A stretch of 64,000 bases of DNA from NCBI GenBank assembly GCA_036365455.1, contig JAWQUS010000008.1:19513501-19577500 (forward strand). The letters run 5' to 3'. Shown piece by piece: positions 44,301 through 53,619 of this stretch. The notes under the pieces are model-generated. The model was given only the letters and a program-made list of their open reading frames with translations. It was not told where the DNA came from and did not search any database. The first letter of the stretch is position 1. Each line of letters begins with the position of its first letter. Made by a program: the position numbers and the translations under genes. This DNA is from Macrosoma leucophasiata. Taxonomy: Eukaryota; Arthropoda; Insecta; Lepidoptera; Hedylidae.

Positions 44301-47300
44301 TAGATCGTAAGCGATCTGCTCGGTTAAGCACTAAGGGCGCGGTCGGGTAGTGTGATGGGTGACCGCTAGTGGCAAATTAAAATGCGCGTTACCGTGCTTC
44401 GGAGGGCACGTTAAGCCGTCGGTCCCGGTTGCTATCGATGGATAGCAGTCGTTAAACCTTGTCGGAGGCCTAATGGGCGGTTTGAAAACATCCGACAGCG
44501 GGTTGGCCAGTAACCCACCCCCCTCCACCAATCCGCATTGCAGCAGCGTGGTGGAGTAAGCTCCAGGCCTCCCCCCAAAAAAGGGGAGAGACTCGTGCCT
44601 AGCAGTGGGACGTATAATGGGTTGCCATTATTTATATTAGGTAATGCGGTGTGCCTTCAGTAACAACCGATAGAAGCGATCCGAAGGTTGAAGGTTCGAT
44701 TGCCACACCAAGACAAATATTTGAATTGCCAACATTGTATTTGTTTTTTCTGTTGTACATGACAACAACAACACTCACGGCACAGGTAAAAAACTAATTT
44801 GTGATTGCGAATATACCTCAGTGAATTTTCTTGGATTTATCTATTTTTATTTAGGAAAACATTAGCCGAGATTGTTGTTTTAGGCCCTGGCAATGAAAAT
44901 GGTATGTCAGGAGGGAATCCAAAGAAATACTTGCTGTTCAAGCCGTCTCCCAGCCAGCTTTTGGCATATTTGGGCAACTGCAGCTTAGATCTGCACCCAA
45001 ACGCCGCTCTACTGCTTTACATATCTGCAGATGGATTACGACGACTGTCGCACAACACTAATGCAGCGAATGGAGAGACATGTAAGTTTGTTTGTAATTA
45101 TGGGTCACCATCATTTCCTTAATTGTAATTAATTCTGGGACAAAATATTATAATAATAATAACAACTTGATTTACCAAAACCAAAAATAAAGATGATAAC
45201 ATAAAAATATATAGGTAATAATAAACACAATACTACAAGTAATGGTATATATACTAGAACAATATTCTATATAATTACTTTGTTGCATAAATCTGTACTT
45301 AATTATAGCTCTGTCTCTTAAACTAGGGATACCTGTATTTTAAGAGACAGTTTACTTAATGACCTTCCCAATATTTGATTTAAGCAAGTTCCGATATAAA
45401 ATGTTACAAATGGTAATTATTATTTGTGCAAAAGTGCATGTAAATAATGTGGCGTGGAATATTTATGATTTATTTAAGTACATTATATTCATTTATTTAT
45501 TTTATTATCTATTTCAAAAATGCCTGAAATCGATTCGGTTATGGATTCTGAACAAACTAGTTTCGGGTTGTACACTTAATCTTGTTACACGTTGTATAGA
45601 GATTTTAGCCCGATGACTTAGTATGCGTTAACATTAAGATACCCAATTTGTACAAAAATATATTTGAACTTAAATGGGGAGGCGGGATTAATGCAAAACC
45701 TTACCACGTATTATCAGACAGACGGGTTCAAACAATTGCTGATAGAACTGATAGAAGATCATGTGATTAATCGACGGCTGGTGTGTTAAAATGAATCGCT
45801 AACTGTGCGACGAACGACTCGAGAACGGCTCTAGCGATTTCGCTAATTCTTTTTGTGTTGCATTTTTATTTGTCCGGAAAGGTTTATATGAAAAAAAAAT
45901 ATACCGTTGCGTAAAAAATTAGAATTTTTAAGAAAACTTAACTACCATGTTAACTTTTCCAATGTAAACCTAATAGCGCATGACATAACGGTGGTCGTCA
46001 ATTATCGGTAGGAATTGATGATTGAAAATGGCATCAAATTACCTGCAGCAATCTACATTGCAGGCACTAATTCGGGGGTCGCTAGTTTTTAATAAAAATT
46101 AAATAAGCATTTCTTAAAATCTTTTTCGGCTTGTCTGATATATTAGAAGTACCGGATTATAAGTTTAGGCTAAGTCAGTAATTTGATTGAGAGGCTAATG
46201 GTATTAAAGCCCTTAGGCGCCCTGTACATTATGGGAACATATTCACAGGATAACCAGTGTGCTAACGCCCGCCACCCTCTCTCCCATTGTCATTGTTTCA
46301 CTATATTGAGTAAAGTCACTACAATATAATTTGTAACATATAGAACGGAATGTTACGTCAAATTATTACGATATTCATGAGGCCTTAATAGAGTCTATGT
46401 CATTTGAATATATTCCCAGAATACATAATGCACCTTGGAGAAACTGAGAAGCTATAGCTATGATTGGGCAGTTTGTTCATGTGTTTGATATTTAAAAAAA
46501 TATGCGAGTTACGAAAACATAGTGACAACAACTAAACAAAGTTTTACTAAATCAAACGGCCTTAGCTTTCTACTGTTTGTTGAACGTAATAAGTACTCTA
46601 ATATTTTTATTACGTTGTTATAATATAAATATCCAATATATTAGAATTATTTTTAAGGTTCTGTACCTCGAAAGGAAAACACGGAACCCTATATCATATA
46701 GGATCACTTTTTTGTCCGTCGTCCGTCATGTCAAATACTCAAGTCTATAATACCTTTGGTGCAAACCCTCGGTGCGCTAGTGCGCGAGTCCGACTCGCAC
46801 TTGAGCGAGTTTTTAGATATAACAACAAACAATTAAGCATATATATATAATGTTACAACACTTAATGTCATCTCTATATACAACCGACCTAAACGTAACT
46901 TCAAAAAGAAAGCCGCCCCTAAAGATTTGGAAAATAAGATATTATCCTTATTTTCCGCCGAATATATTTTTTATTTGTTATTTTATATTTTTCGTAATGG
47001 CTCGAAGCTCTCTAGTTTTATTAAAAAAGTGGAAAAAAATTACGACTAGCTGCGGGCGACTCTAATGCCGCCGGTTTAAGCCCCGCATGAAGTTTTTCTT
47101 TCTTTGCCACCAGATAGAGACACTTGCGAGTGTATTTTTAATTAGAAAACATAGCTGACCCGGCAAACTTCGTATTGTCTCACAATGAAATAATGTGTCA
47201 AAGGTTTGATAGATACTTACTATTTGTATGGAAAAATGTACTATGTAAGTTTAATATTTCCCTTCAATTTCTTCAATATGAAGAAATTCTTACCTTTCAA

Positions 47301-50300
47301 ACCTTCCCTGGACTTCCAAAAATCATTCCAGCCGTTCTCGAGTTTTAGCGAGACTAACGAAAAGCAATTGATTTTTATATATATAGAAGATAGATAGATT
47401 CTCGATTTCGTCGATTCTTGGCCCCATTTTTTTGTGTTTTGTTCCATATTAAAAAAATCATCAACTAAGCGACTTTTGCGTAGGTGGAATTGTGACAGCG
47501 GACAATGTGGTAGAGACGACTCCCACAGAAAGAGGAACAGCCTCCAAAGATGCCCGTTGCCTGTACCCAGTGGATCTGGGTCCGTTCACACGGAAACCAT
47601 TGTTCATGATTATTGACTCTGACACCTCTCACGTGTTCTTAAACACTCCGAAGCAGTTTGATCAACCCCTGGTCATATTGATGTCACCGGAAGAACTGCC
47701 GGCGAACCTGCAAGGTTTGTAATATATTCCAAATAGTTACTCCAAGAATTAAATAGAAACTCTATCAAATGTTCCGTCTCAGACTATGAAAGGGTTTCCT
47801 GTTGTAACGAAGGTAGCAAAAAAGTATGTAGTTCAAATGGATATTGAGTGATGACTTCTGCATATGGACATACAAGAACTAAAGGCCAAAAGGCAAATGC
47901 GTTGCCATCCCCGAGAAAGTGTTGCCAGATCGTGGGATTTCTACTATTTTCGACCGAGTTAGGGGCAGAATAGGGGGAAAATATTTGGGGGATTTTTTAG
48001 GGGAAATTTAAAAAACACGCCAATAACAGTTATTCGCTAAGTATCACGTTCCTGACGTTGTGTGTTGATGTTTTTTCACCATCTTACATTACACCACCGC
48101 AACTAGTCGAGGTGGAGATTCGAGATGTTGTTATGTCCTAATCTGTCAAACTTAATCGTTATATCAAACTCCTCCAATGAACATGTACCATTTCCACCGA
48201 TGACATCATACAACCTTAGAAAGAGAGTGACGGGTTCGATTCCCCATCAATTTTTTTAGGGTATTCTTCAGGATTTCTAGGGGGAACCAAAATACTCTAG
48301 GGGTATGTCGCCGAGACCATCTGGCAACACTGCCCTGAGACCTTGTTGTTATGTCACTGTGACAATTATTACAACCATATATTACCATCTAAATGGTACA
48401 CTATAGTGCTGAACACTACCATTTGGTGGCCGATAGATTCGACATCCTCCTGCTGGATCTTCATCGTTGACAAAATTATAGGCTTTTCTCATAATTAAAA
48501 ATATGTATGTAATGTAATGAGCGATTTAAACAATCACGATGGGAGATGCTTTGCACATATTAAGTAAAGATTCTCGTATATTCGACAACTATTGCCCCCC
48601 CCCCCTGCACTTTATAACCTGAACTTCTCCGATTCCCCGATCCGATTGTTTAAATTGCAATTACCTACTAATCTTTGTTTATATATCCGAGGGTTCCGCC
48701 TCCGACTGTCAGCATTTTAAAACCTGTAAAGAAAATTCAGAACAAGATTATTTACAGAACGAAGGCATCACGGAAACCTATTCAGTCTATTTCTGAATTC
48801 ACCTCTATCGGCTTTGAATCTGGCTTGTGACACTGTCTCCGTTCCATTACAATGTTGGGATCGCAGTCAACCATTATTAGATGCGTTCATGGCCGAAACT
48901 ATCAAATTGCTAAACAGACCAGGATTGGGTAAGTTGGATTACACTTCGTTGTTCAACTGTGTACTTTACTAAATTGAATAGTTTAGTCATAAAATGGACC
49001 TACTTTTGCAACATCCCTGTTGGTTGGTTCCCGCAATCTACAAACATGTCTTAACATGCCAAGTTCAAGTTAAAACCTTAACTCTAATATTTTAAGATAA
49101 TATACATTATGTAATGTAAGTGCCAAGCAAGCTTGCAGTTCACATTGATGTTAAGTGATGACTGCAGCCAGACACCTACACAAAGACCAGAAGTCAAAAT
49201 GCAGATGCATTACCGCTCACCTAAGGTGTTATGCCTCTGTGCCGGTAATTACAGGGCCGTACATTACCACCTGATCGGAACACGATAGTGCTGAACACTA
49301 CCATTTAGCGCCAAGAATATTGGGTAATGCGGTGGTGCCTACGCCCGCGAGCTCCGTCACTGGAGCTCTACCACCAGTACCACTAGATTTTGACATTTTG
49401 GTTCCTTGTTGCATAAGTAGAACCAAATTAACACATCTGTCACCGTGTTACGTACCAAATAGGTACGCAAATGTTTTTTACTTGTGGCAACATAACTTGT
49501 ATAGAAGTGGCGAACAAACACAGGTACTGTTGAGATTGATGGTATGAAATTTATTTTAAAGAAACGTTGCCACTCAGGAATGTTCTAAAAATAAATTATT
49601 TTAATACTTCCTTATTTTTTTGCATCAATCGATTTTAGTTAGCCGGTCACCGTACCTTTTTCTGTGTTTTATAATTGTTTCCCTTAAGATAGCCATTTTA
49701 CAATTTCCGAGCGTAGACCCACCCGCTCTTTTTAAGCATAACCACTGCACTGTTCCTGGAGACTATAGCGTGATGTCATAATATAGATAATAGCTCTTCT
49801 CTAAGTACACCAATCATTATCAAAGCGTCATTCAACATAAAAAATCATGAATTTAGTCAACACAATATCAATATGGAGTTTTGGCGGGAACCTTGAAAGA
49901 GGCGTATGGTGCTCTTATTATATTTCATTTTCTTGGTGTATTTTTAAGTTATATTGAATAAAATTGGTGGCATTTTGTTTGATAAAGGTTTATTACAGTG
50001 CCCGTGTATAGTGAAATAGAATAACAGTGCGAAAACACGACCTTTCAGGTTGCCTCCAAAACTTCATGTAAATGTTCTGGTAAAGTAGCCATCGCTTTAC
50101 TCGAATAACTTGATTGTAACTCACTTGACTGACATATTATACTTGATAACTTACATACTTGATACTTACATATTATACTTGATGACTATATTATACTAAC
50201 TTTTACGCTGCTTAAATAAATATGAAATATCGTTTTACTTGACACTGGCAATATGCGTAATAGCGATGCCATAATAACAAAAAAAAAACAAAAAAAAAAT

Positions 50301-51934
50301 TCAATATGATATACCTATTTTTTAGACACATCATTCATGGCGTTCATGGGTGACGATTTTCTACGGCTGTTATTTCTACGTTACATATTCTGTGACGCAA
50401 CTCTACGACTACACAAGGATTTCCAAGGAGCCAGATTCCGACCAAAGTGCATGCCCCGTCTCCCGGACGACCTTTTCGAACATCCGAACCTTGTGCGTTT
50501 TGTACTGGACATCGCACACAAATTAAAGGTGAGCCAAAAATAATTGACAAGTTACTTATATTGATTTGTACAGAAAATATGAAAAAGGTATAAGGTAAGG
50601 CACCTTTGAAATATACCCCGTTAGGGACCTGGCGTGAAGATACAAACATACCTTTGAAATATTACTTAGTGAACCTAAAATATTTACTAGTGTTCAAAAT
50701 ATTAAAACTCTCCGGAATAAAAATAATCTTTCATAAATGCACTCCATACCAAACTTTAAGTTTCGACTCTTAATTGCGGAGAGTTAGACATATTTTTAAT
50801 AGATACCTACCAGGAAACGTTATTCTAGTTCAGTAGATAATATGTATTTTAAGGCTGTTTTACCGTGTACCTTCTTTTTTGACAATGATCCTTTGCGACC
50901 ATAGAGCACAGAAAAAGCGGATTGATGGATAATGCACCGTATGCGGAGTGAAGCCGCGTATGGGATTGCTATTATTTATATTCGGTCCACAAACATAATA
51001 GACAATAGAAACGCTACGGGTGGCTAAAACTATCGGGTAGGCATATTGCAGTTTAAATAATAGACCTTTTAGACTATCATCATCTTACCTACTACTACTA
51101 TCACTATCGACCTTAAAGATATGGTAAAACAACCATAACATAACGGGTTAAAGCGCTGCGCGATAATAATATAGTAAAAATGTTAACCCTTGATACGTTC
51201 CACTGCTGGGTACGAGTCTCTTCCCTTCTTGGGAGGAGGCCTGGAGCTTACTCCACCACGCTGTTCCAATGCGTGTTGGTGGAGATAAGGGTAGCCAACC
51301 CGCTGTCGGATGTTTTCAAACCGCCCCGATAAGGCCAAATTAAGCCTCCGACAAGGTTTAACGACTCCTATCTATCGATAGCAACCGAAACCGACGACTT
51401 AACGTGCCCTCCGAAGCACGGGAATGCGCATTTTCATTTACCACTAGCGGTCATCCATCACACACCCGACCGCACCCGTATCGCTTAACCGAGTATAAGC
51501 ATACGCATACGCGCCGCGTGTTGTTCCATCCTAAAATTGTGTTATTTGATATAGGTTGACTGAAGATTAACTGCAGCGCTGTAGCGGCTATTAGGTTAAC
51601 TTGATAAAATGGAACACTCTCTGCATAGGGAGTATGCAGAGAGTGTTCCATTTTGTCAAGTTCTACAATTCTAACGGGATTGTCGTGAAGATACATACAG
51701 TTTTAACTATTATCTTTGTATGCTGTTATATTTTCACTATCTGCTTTCCAAATATAATAAAATAAAATAAAATTATTAGCATAACGTCATAATTGATTAC
51801 AGTACCTAAAATACCAGGCTACAAAGGTATGCTGTTTAACTGACAGAGAAAATTCTCTAATAATTAATAATGTGCTACAGGTCCGCAGCTATTTCGTGGA
51901 TTCATCTGGAGCCGGACCATCATCGGGGAATTAA
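34188..51934 (+). CDS. SCAI: SCAI orthologue, nine coding exons (5' partial)
   Basis: Exons: 34188-35328, 40188-40370, 41237-41590, 42467-42699, 44884-45081, 47484-47714, 48758-48928, 50326-50528 and 51881-51934. All introns are GT-AG, and joining them keeps one frame of about 921 codons ending TAA. Diagnostic SCAI blocks are FCHLLEKSKQLFNGLR, YFGRTFDVYSKLWKFQQQ, RWQIGEIASKIGQLYYHYY, VKKLRYYARFIVVCLLLNK, QVKFSELTLDMLRLLQTLE, NPKKYLLFKPSPSQLLAYL, PFTRKPLFMIIDSD and GDDFLRLLFLRYIFCDA. In mammals SCAI is nuclear: it binds MRTF/MKL cofactors and represses SRF targets, and it joins 53BP1-linked DNA-break repair. Here it differs by a ~360-residue N-terminal extension. The first visible exon begins in phase 1, so an upstream exon with the start codon is not identified. 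Introns are loaded with SINEs and MITEs. Confidence 0.95.
35329..35559. other. SCAI intron, proximal part
   Basis: AT-rich intron start with no recognisable element before the LINE A tail at 35560. Confidence 0.6.
35560..35651 (+). mobile_element. LINE A tail, ~92 bp, in SCAI intron
   Basis: Reads ggtgcgtcagaaccgggata, then ctctctgcctaccccgtaag and ggcgtgaagaaacacacata. This is the extreme 3' end of LINE A in sense orientation. Confidence 0.8.
35671..36225 (-). mobile_element. LINE C 3' end (reverse transcriptase C-terminus, frameshifted)
   Basis: A poly(T) run at 35671-35693 is the poly(A) tail of a minus-strand LINE. Upstream, the translation gives the common C-terminal region of jockey-like LINEs: EYCSHLWAGAPKYQL, SLQKRAVRIVNDP, LRRDIGSLCVLYRLYNGECS, then FLPRTCKLWNELPSEVF and FFKNGVKRVLQGWQRVG. 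The frame changes near 36000, so it is a dead fragment. Confidence 0.85.
36235..36480 (+). mobile_element. LINE C 3' end, second fragment, opposite strand
   Basis: The same C-terminal block (SEVFPRFYNMRFFKNAVK, LQGWQRVGNTPGVANVH) now reads on the + strand, back to back with the 35671-36225 fragment. Separate insertion or inversion. Confidence 0.8.
36481..36880. other. SCAI intron, unassigned
   Basis: No coding signal. 36721-36745 has a LINE-type 'cccggcttcgctcgggtg' scrap. Confidence 0.4.
36881..38105. repeat. Complex direct and inverted repeat cluster in SCAI intron
   Basis: A ~170-190-bp unit (acggaaccctattttttcca, atgttacccgtggataatgt, gcgtacgcaaaataagtaac, ggtgt.tgaaaaacccaaat) appears twice at 36895-37165. 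It appears again twice, inverted, at 37755-38095. Within it aaactataaaagatat pairs with atatcttttatagtt. The cluster can fold on itself over about 1.2 kb. Confidence 0.85.
38106..40041. other. SCAI intron, scattered repeat scraps
   Basis: 38345-38392 and 39552-39600 carry the 'gaagtcggtt...gaattgagaacc' module in opposite orientations. 38650-38705 holds a GC-rich hairpin (cgttgtcccc...ggggacaacgg). No coding exon recognised. Confidence 0.45.
40042..40108 (+). mobile_element. tRNA-like SINE head fragment
   Basis: ttagcttagtggttaagcgg resembles an A box and ggtcgcaagttcgatccttg a B box, but no acceptor stem pairs, so it is not a functional tRNA. It lies 80 bp before a SCAI acceptor. Confidence 0.5.
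40188..40370 (+). CDS. SCAI: SCAI exon
   Basis: Acceptor ggtatattctacag, donor TAgtaagt, 183 bp. Encodes LPQCGYKHWHSYFGRTFDVY through ASKIGQLYYHY, the most conserved block of the SCAI family. Confidence 0.95.
40533..40775 (+). mobile_element. Repeat C with terminal hairpin
   Basis: Nearly complete copy ending gcccgcgagctccgtcactg gagctctaccacc; the hairpin is gagctcc-gtcact-ggagctc. Confidence 0.75.
40776..41236. other. SCAI intron remainder
   Basis: No recognised repeat; ends in the acceptor aatatttcttttcag. Confidence 0.5.
41237..41590 (+). CDS. SCAI: SCAI exon
   Basis: 354 bp. Encodes YLFEAFSFYYAIRGRKYY, MVKKLRYYARFIVVCLLLNK and the acidic stretch ending DDYSLILTNR. Donor CGgtaaat. Confidence 0.95.
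41829..42432 (+). mobile_element. Dispersed repeat E in SCAI intron
   Basis: Begins aacgaccaagtgcgagtcgg acacgttcatgaagggttcc and ends with gacagacagacat and a short 'aaggaatcctaaaaaagg'. Other copies: 54176-54595 (+) and 46655-46815 (-). A common lepidopteran non-autonomous element of unsettled class. Confidence 0.7.
42467..42699 (+). CDS. SCAI: SCAI exon
   Basis: 233 bp. Acceptor catttattttttacag, donor CCAGgtaata. Encodes MERNVQMTLFLQDAIIVGGA and YQVKFSELTLDMLRLLQTLE, matching the vertebrate ADALIIGNCNNQVKFSEL region. Confidence 0.95.
42700..44060. other. SCAI intron, AT-rich
   Basis: No coding signal. A LINE-type tail scrap occurs near 43790-43820 (gcccgcggcttcgtcggcgt). Confidence 0.5.
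44061..44274 (+). mobile_element. Repeat C, interrupted by a 5S-SINE
   Basis: Repeat C body up to tatattaggtaa, resuming at 44633. The rest of its 3' end is lost and SINE B-like sequence follows. Confidence 0.75.
44275..44632 (+). mobile_element. 5S-rRNA-headed SINE, full-length
   Basis: 358 bp with a perfect 12-bp target duplication TATATTAGGTAA (44263-44274 and 44633-44644). The head aligns with 5S rRNA: gatctgctcggttaagcact, then gggcgcggtcgggtagtgtg and atgggtgaccgctagtggc. Insect 5S has gatcaccgaaattaagcagc, cgggcgcggttagtac and gatgggggaccgcttggga. The body has gtgcttcggagggcacgtta, and the 3' end cagtgggacgtataatgggt ends in an ATT-rich tail. It would be transcribed by RNA polymerase III from an internal 5S-type promoter. 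Confidence 0.85.
44650..44785 (+). mobile_element. SINE B-like fragment
   Basis: gaaggttcgattgccacacc aagacaaatatttgaattgc resembles the B-box region of SINE B; degraded head. Confidence 0.5.
44884..45081 (+). CDS. SCAI: SCAI exon
   Basis: 198 bp. Encodes NPKKYLLFKPSPSQLLAYLG and ALLLYISADGLRRLSHNT. The acceptor gattgttgttttag at 44883 keeps the frame. An alternative in-frame acceptor at 44865 would add six residues. Donor ACATgtaagt. Confidence 0.88.
45082..46654. other. SCAI intron, AT-rich
   Basis: A short inverted repeat, ctgtctcttaaa / ttttaagagacag, lies near 45312-45353. Nothing else recognised. Confidence 0.5.
46655..46815 (-). mobile_element. Repeat E fragment
   Basis: The complement gives cgctcaagtgcgagtcggac and the end block ttccgtgttttcctttcgag. 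Only the two ends survive. Confidence 0.55.
47157..47392 (+). mobile_element. Repeat G copy
   Basis: From 'gacccggcaaacttcgtatt' through 'gttctcgagttttagcgaga' to the tail 'caattgatttttatatatat'. Ends about 90 bp before a SCAI acceptor. Confidence 0.7.
47484..47714 (+). CDS. SCAI: SCAI exon
   Basis: 231 bp. Acceptor gcgacttttgcgtag, donor CAAGgtttgt. Encodes DARCLYPVDLGPFTRKPLFM and FDQPLVILMSPEELPANLQ, equivalent to the vertebrate HPGDLYPFTRKPLF region. Confidence 0.95.
47810..48440 (+). mobile_element. Repeat C split by an hAT MITE
   Basis: Repeat C sequence at 47810-47916 and 48333-48440 (gtgctgaacactaccatttg) is separated by the MITE 47917-48332. Confidence 0.7.
47917..48332. mobile_element. 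hAT-type MITE (416 bp)
   Basis: Terminal inverted repeats AAGTGTTGCCAGAT and CAGTGTTGCCAGAT, flanked by 8-bp copies CCCCGAGA / CCCTGAGA (one mismatch). The interior is G-rich on one side, with no transposase. Confidence 0.8.
48758..48928 (+). CDS. SCAI: SCAI exon
   Basis: 171 bp, easily missed because it is short. Acceptor aagattatttacag, donor TTGGgtaagt. Encodes HGNLFSLFLNSPLSALNLAC and ending KLLNRPGLG, which matches vertebrate RGSLFTLFLNNPLMAF and later AQLL. Phases on both sides fit. Confidence 0.92.
49117..49375 (+). mobile_element. Repeat C, full copy with terminal hairpin
   Basis: Starts gtgccaagcaagcttgcagt and ends cgagctccgtcactggagct ctaccacc. The best-preserved copy for defining the family ends. 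Confidence 0.75.
49376..49869. other. SCAI intron, unassigned
   Basis: No coding or repeat signal recognised. Confidence 0.4.
49870..50285 (-). repeat. Repeat D, inverted copy in SCAI intron
   Basis: Reverse complement of 6866-7312 without the LINE A insert. Ends about 40 bp before the next SCAI exon. Confidence 0.75.
50326..50528 (+). CDS. SCAI: SCAI exon
   Basis: 203 bp. Acceptor atacctattttttag, donor AAAGgtgagc. Encodes SFMAFMGDDFLRLLFLRYIF and MPRLPDDLFEHPNLVRFVLD, matching vertebrate QFFGDEFLRLLLTRFIFC and YPQLPRD. Confidence 0.95.
50615..50649 (+). mobile_element. 35-bp LINE A tail insertion with 13-bp TSD
   Basis: accccgttagggacctggcg tgaagatacaaacat is bounded by ACCTTTGAAATAT on both sides (50602-50614 and 50650-50662). 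The insert is only the LINE A terminal hairpin, stop codon and tail. Confidence 0.85.
50663..51186. other. SCAI last intron, unassigned
   Basis: No gene or clear repeat recognised. Confidence 0.4.
51187..51510 (-). mobile_element. 5S-rRNA-headed SINE in SCAI intron
   Basis: The complement follows the family (ccgacaaggtttaacgactc, gtgccctccgaagcacggga in + strand form) with a degraded 5S head near 51480-51510. Confidence 0.75.
51600..51660. repeat. Near-perfect hairpin, ~28-bp arms
   Basis: cttgataaaatggaacactc and tctgcata pair with tatgcaga and gagtgttccattttgtcaag around a 5-nt loop, with one mismatch. It is followed by a LINE A-like tail (tcgtgaagatacatacag). Confidence 0.85.
51881..51934 (+). 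CDS. SCAI: SCAI terminal coding exon
   Basis: Acceptor aataatgtgctacag, then 17 codons and TAA. Encodes VRSYFVDSSGAGPSSGN, aligning with the vertebrate end VRNVFFENTIDDY. No polyadenylation signal lies close by; AATAAA occurs at 52674 and at 52960. Confidence 0.85.
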   Translation, partial: VRSYFVDSSGAGPSSGN

Positions 51935-52740
51935 CTACAATGATTTAAATTTGTTCAATGTTATCAAAATTTAAATTATTTTCATGTCTGTTATTTGAAG
52001 ATATCTATATGTTTTTCAATGTCATATGCATTTAGCAATTAAGGAATAAGCTGTAGTGAATCATCTAAGATAGCATTCTTTATCGCTTAAGCGCGTTCAA
52101 ACGCTTGCATCTTCTAGACTACCCAATGGATTTACTCGTAAATACAAATGTGCCATCTTCAAAACGATTTCTTCCGAAAGGTTGATGTATATTTGTTATA
52201 TCTCAAAGCTGAGGAAAATTCATTTTTTTTTAATAAGCTAAAGTATAGATCGGCTATTAACTTTCAGATTTAAACTGATATGCTTTATCAATCCAATGAG
52301 TTATTGCATTGAAGTTTACATCTGAAATATAAACATAGAAATAGAAATGGAACCCGGTATTGTGATGTCGAAAGGGACGCAAATATAAGATAAGCAATAT
52401 TTAAAGTGTCAGTTATAAACAAAGTACAAAAGAAAATTCTGTCTACCATATGCGATCTTTACATCAACATGGTGTTTAGAGAACATGTACTATTTTAATA
52501 TATTATAGCAAACACATTCGAAACGATGATTGAACATGACCGATAACTATTTAAATAAACTTGCCTATACATTTTCAAAACGTTTTAACAATAGATTGTG
52601 ATGCAGCTGGTGATAATATCAAACCTAACTATATTTTTTCAATTAAATATGAAATCTACCAAGTTTTCGTATAAAATAAACACAGACATTGGAAGTTGCA
52701 AACAGTTAACCCAGTATGCCTATTCATTTTTATTATTTTA
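51935..52740 (+). other. Probable SCAI 3' UTR and flank
   Basis: AT-rich, no coding frame. An AATAAA near 52674-52679 may serve the SCAI transcript. Confidence 0.4.
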
Positions 52741-52980
52741 TTTTATTGAGTTCTGTTTGACACATTAATCTGTGGGTAATATTTTACCTTTAGCGGTAAT
52801 AAAACTAAGTCACTGTCCCCCCTATCATACTCTATTACATCTTTTCCTTTGCGTTGACCCAAAGGTTGTCTGGTAGAGATCGTTTCTCTAAGGATAAGGC
52901 CGCCTATTGTATACTTTGTAATTCTTTTGTGCATTTATTTGTATTCCAAACTGGTGTACAATAAAGTCTATTGTTATTGT
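52741..52980 (+). mobile_element. LINE 3' tail (family H) with AATAAA
   Basis: Reads ttgacccaaaggttgtctgg tagagatcg, then ataaggccgcctattgtata and cttttgtgcatttatttgta before AATAAA at 52960-52965 and a TTATTG run. This is a typical insect non-LTR 3' terminus, and its AATAAA could end SCAI transcripts. Confidence 0.6.
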
Positions 52981-53619
52981 CACTCTTTTATTATACTCAA
53001 ATATAAACACTGTCTATAGTACAAAAAGAGTAAATATCGCATATACGAATTGCGATAAAAAGTGGTACCACGGATATAAGCTGTTTATAAAAATTGACTG
53101 ACAATTTGGGTACACAATTTTGACGACTGACGATAGGTATTAGTGATTGTTACGAGGGTGTCGTAGCTACATTGCCAATTATTTGTAGACTAGCTGTGCC
53201 CGCAACTTTGTTTGCGTGGAATAGGCTTTGGGACATTAGGCAGCGCTTTCGGATATACATTTTGGTTAATTTTTTTATCATAAACACTTTTGGGTAGCTA
53301 AAAAAATCTATTTTGCAGTAATGCTTCTCTGTACACGATATTAGACGTATGACCATCGGGGATAAAAGCACACAGGCTGCTAGGATTGCGTAAAATTGCT
53401 AATTATGTGTTTAAACGCGCATCCATCCTGTGTTGAACCGTATTTTCGAAAATGCCATTGTAAACTTCTATGCAATATTTTTTTATAGAAAATTATAATA
53501 AACTTTTGTAAATTTTCAGTCATTTTTTAAACATAAAAGATAGATCTATGCATAATATAAGCACTCCGTAAGAGCCGGCAGAAGAGAAAAATTGAATATT
53601 AACGTTGTGCATTTTTACC
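52981..53619. other. No gene seen; LINE-tail scrap
   Basis: 53190-53225 has 'actagctgtgcccgcaactt tgtttgcgtgg', a common 5' or 3' module of lepidopteran repeats. The rest is unassigned. Confidence 0.45.

Noticed and set aside
44280..44380. Possible 5S rRNA gene
   Set aside because: Only the promoter-like half resembles 5S. It is followed by the SINE body and flanked by a target duplication.
44331..44531. Frames containing GTDGLTCPPKHGNAH, also at 6151 and 28143
   Set aside because: Antisense translation of the 5S-headed SINE; the apparent conservation is repeat copy number.
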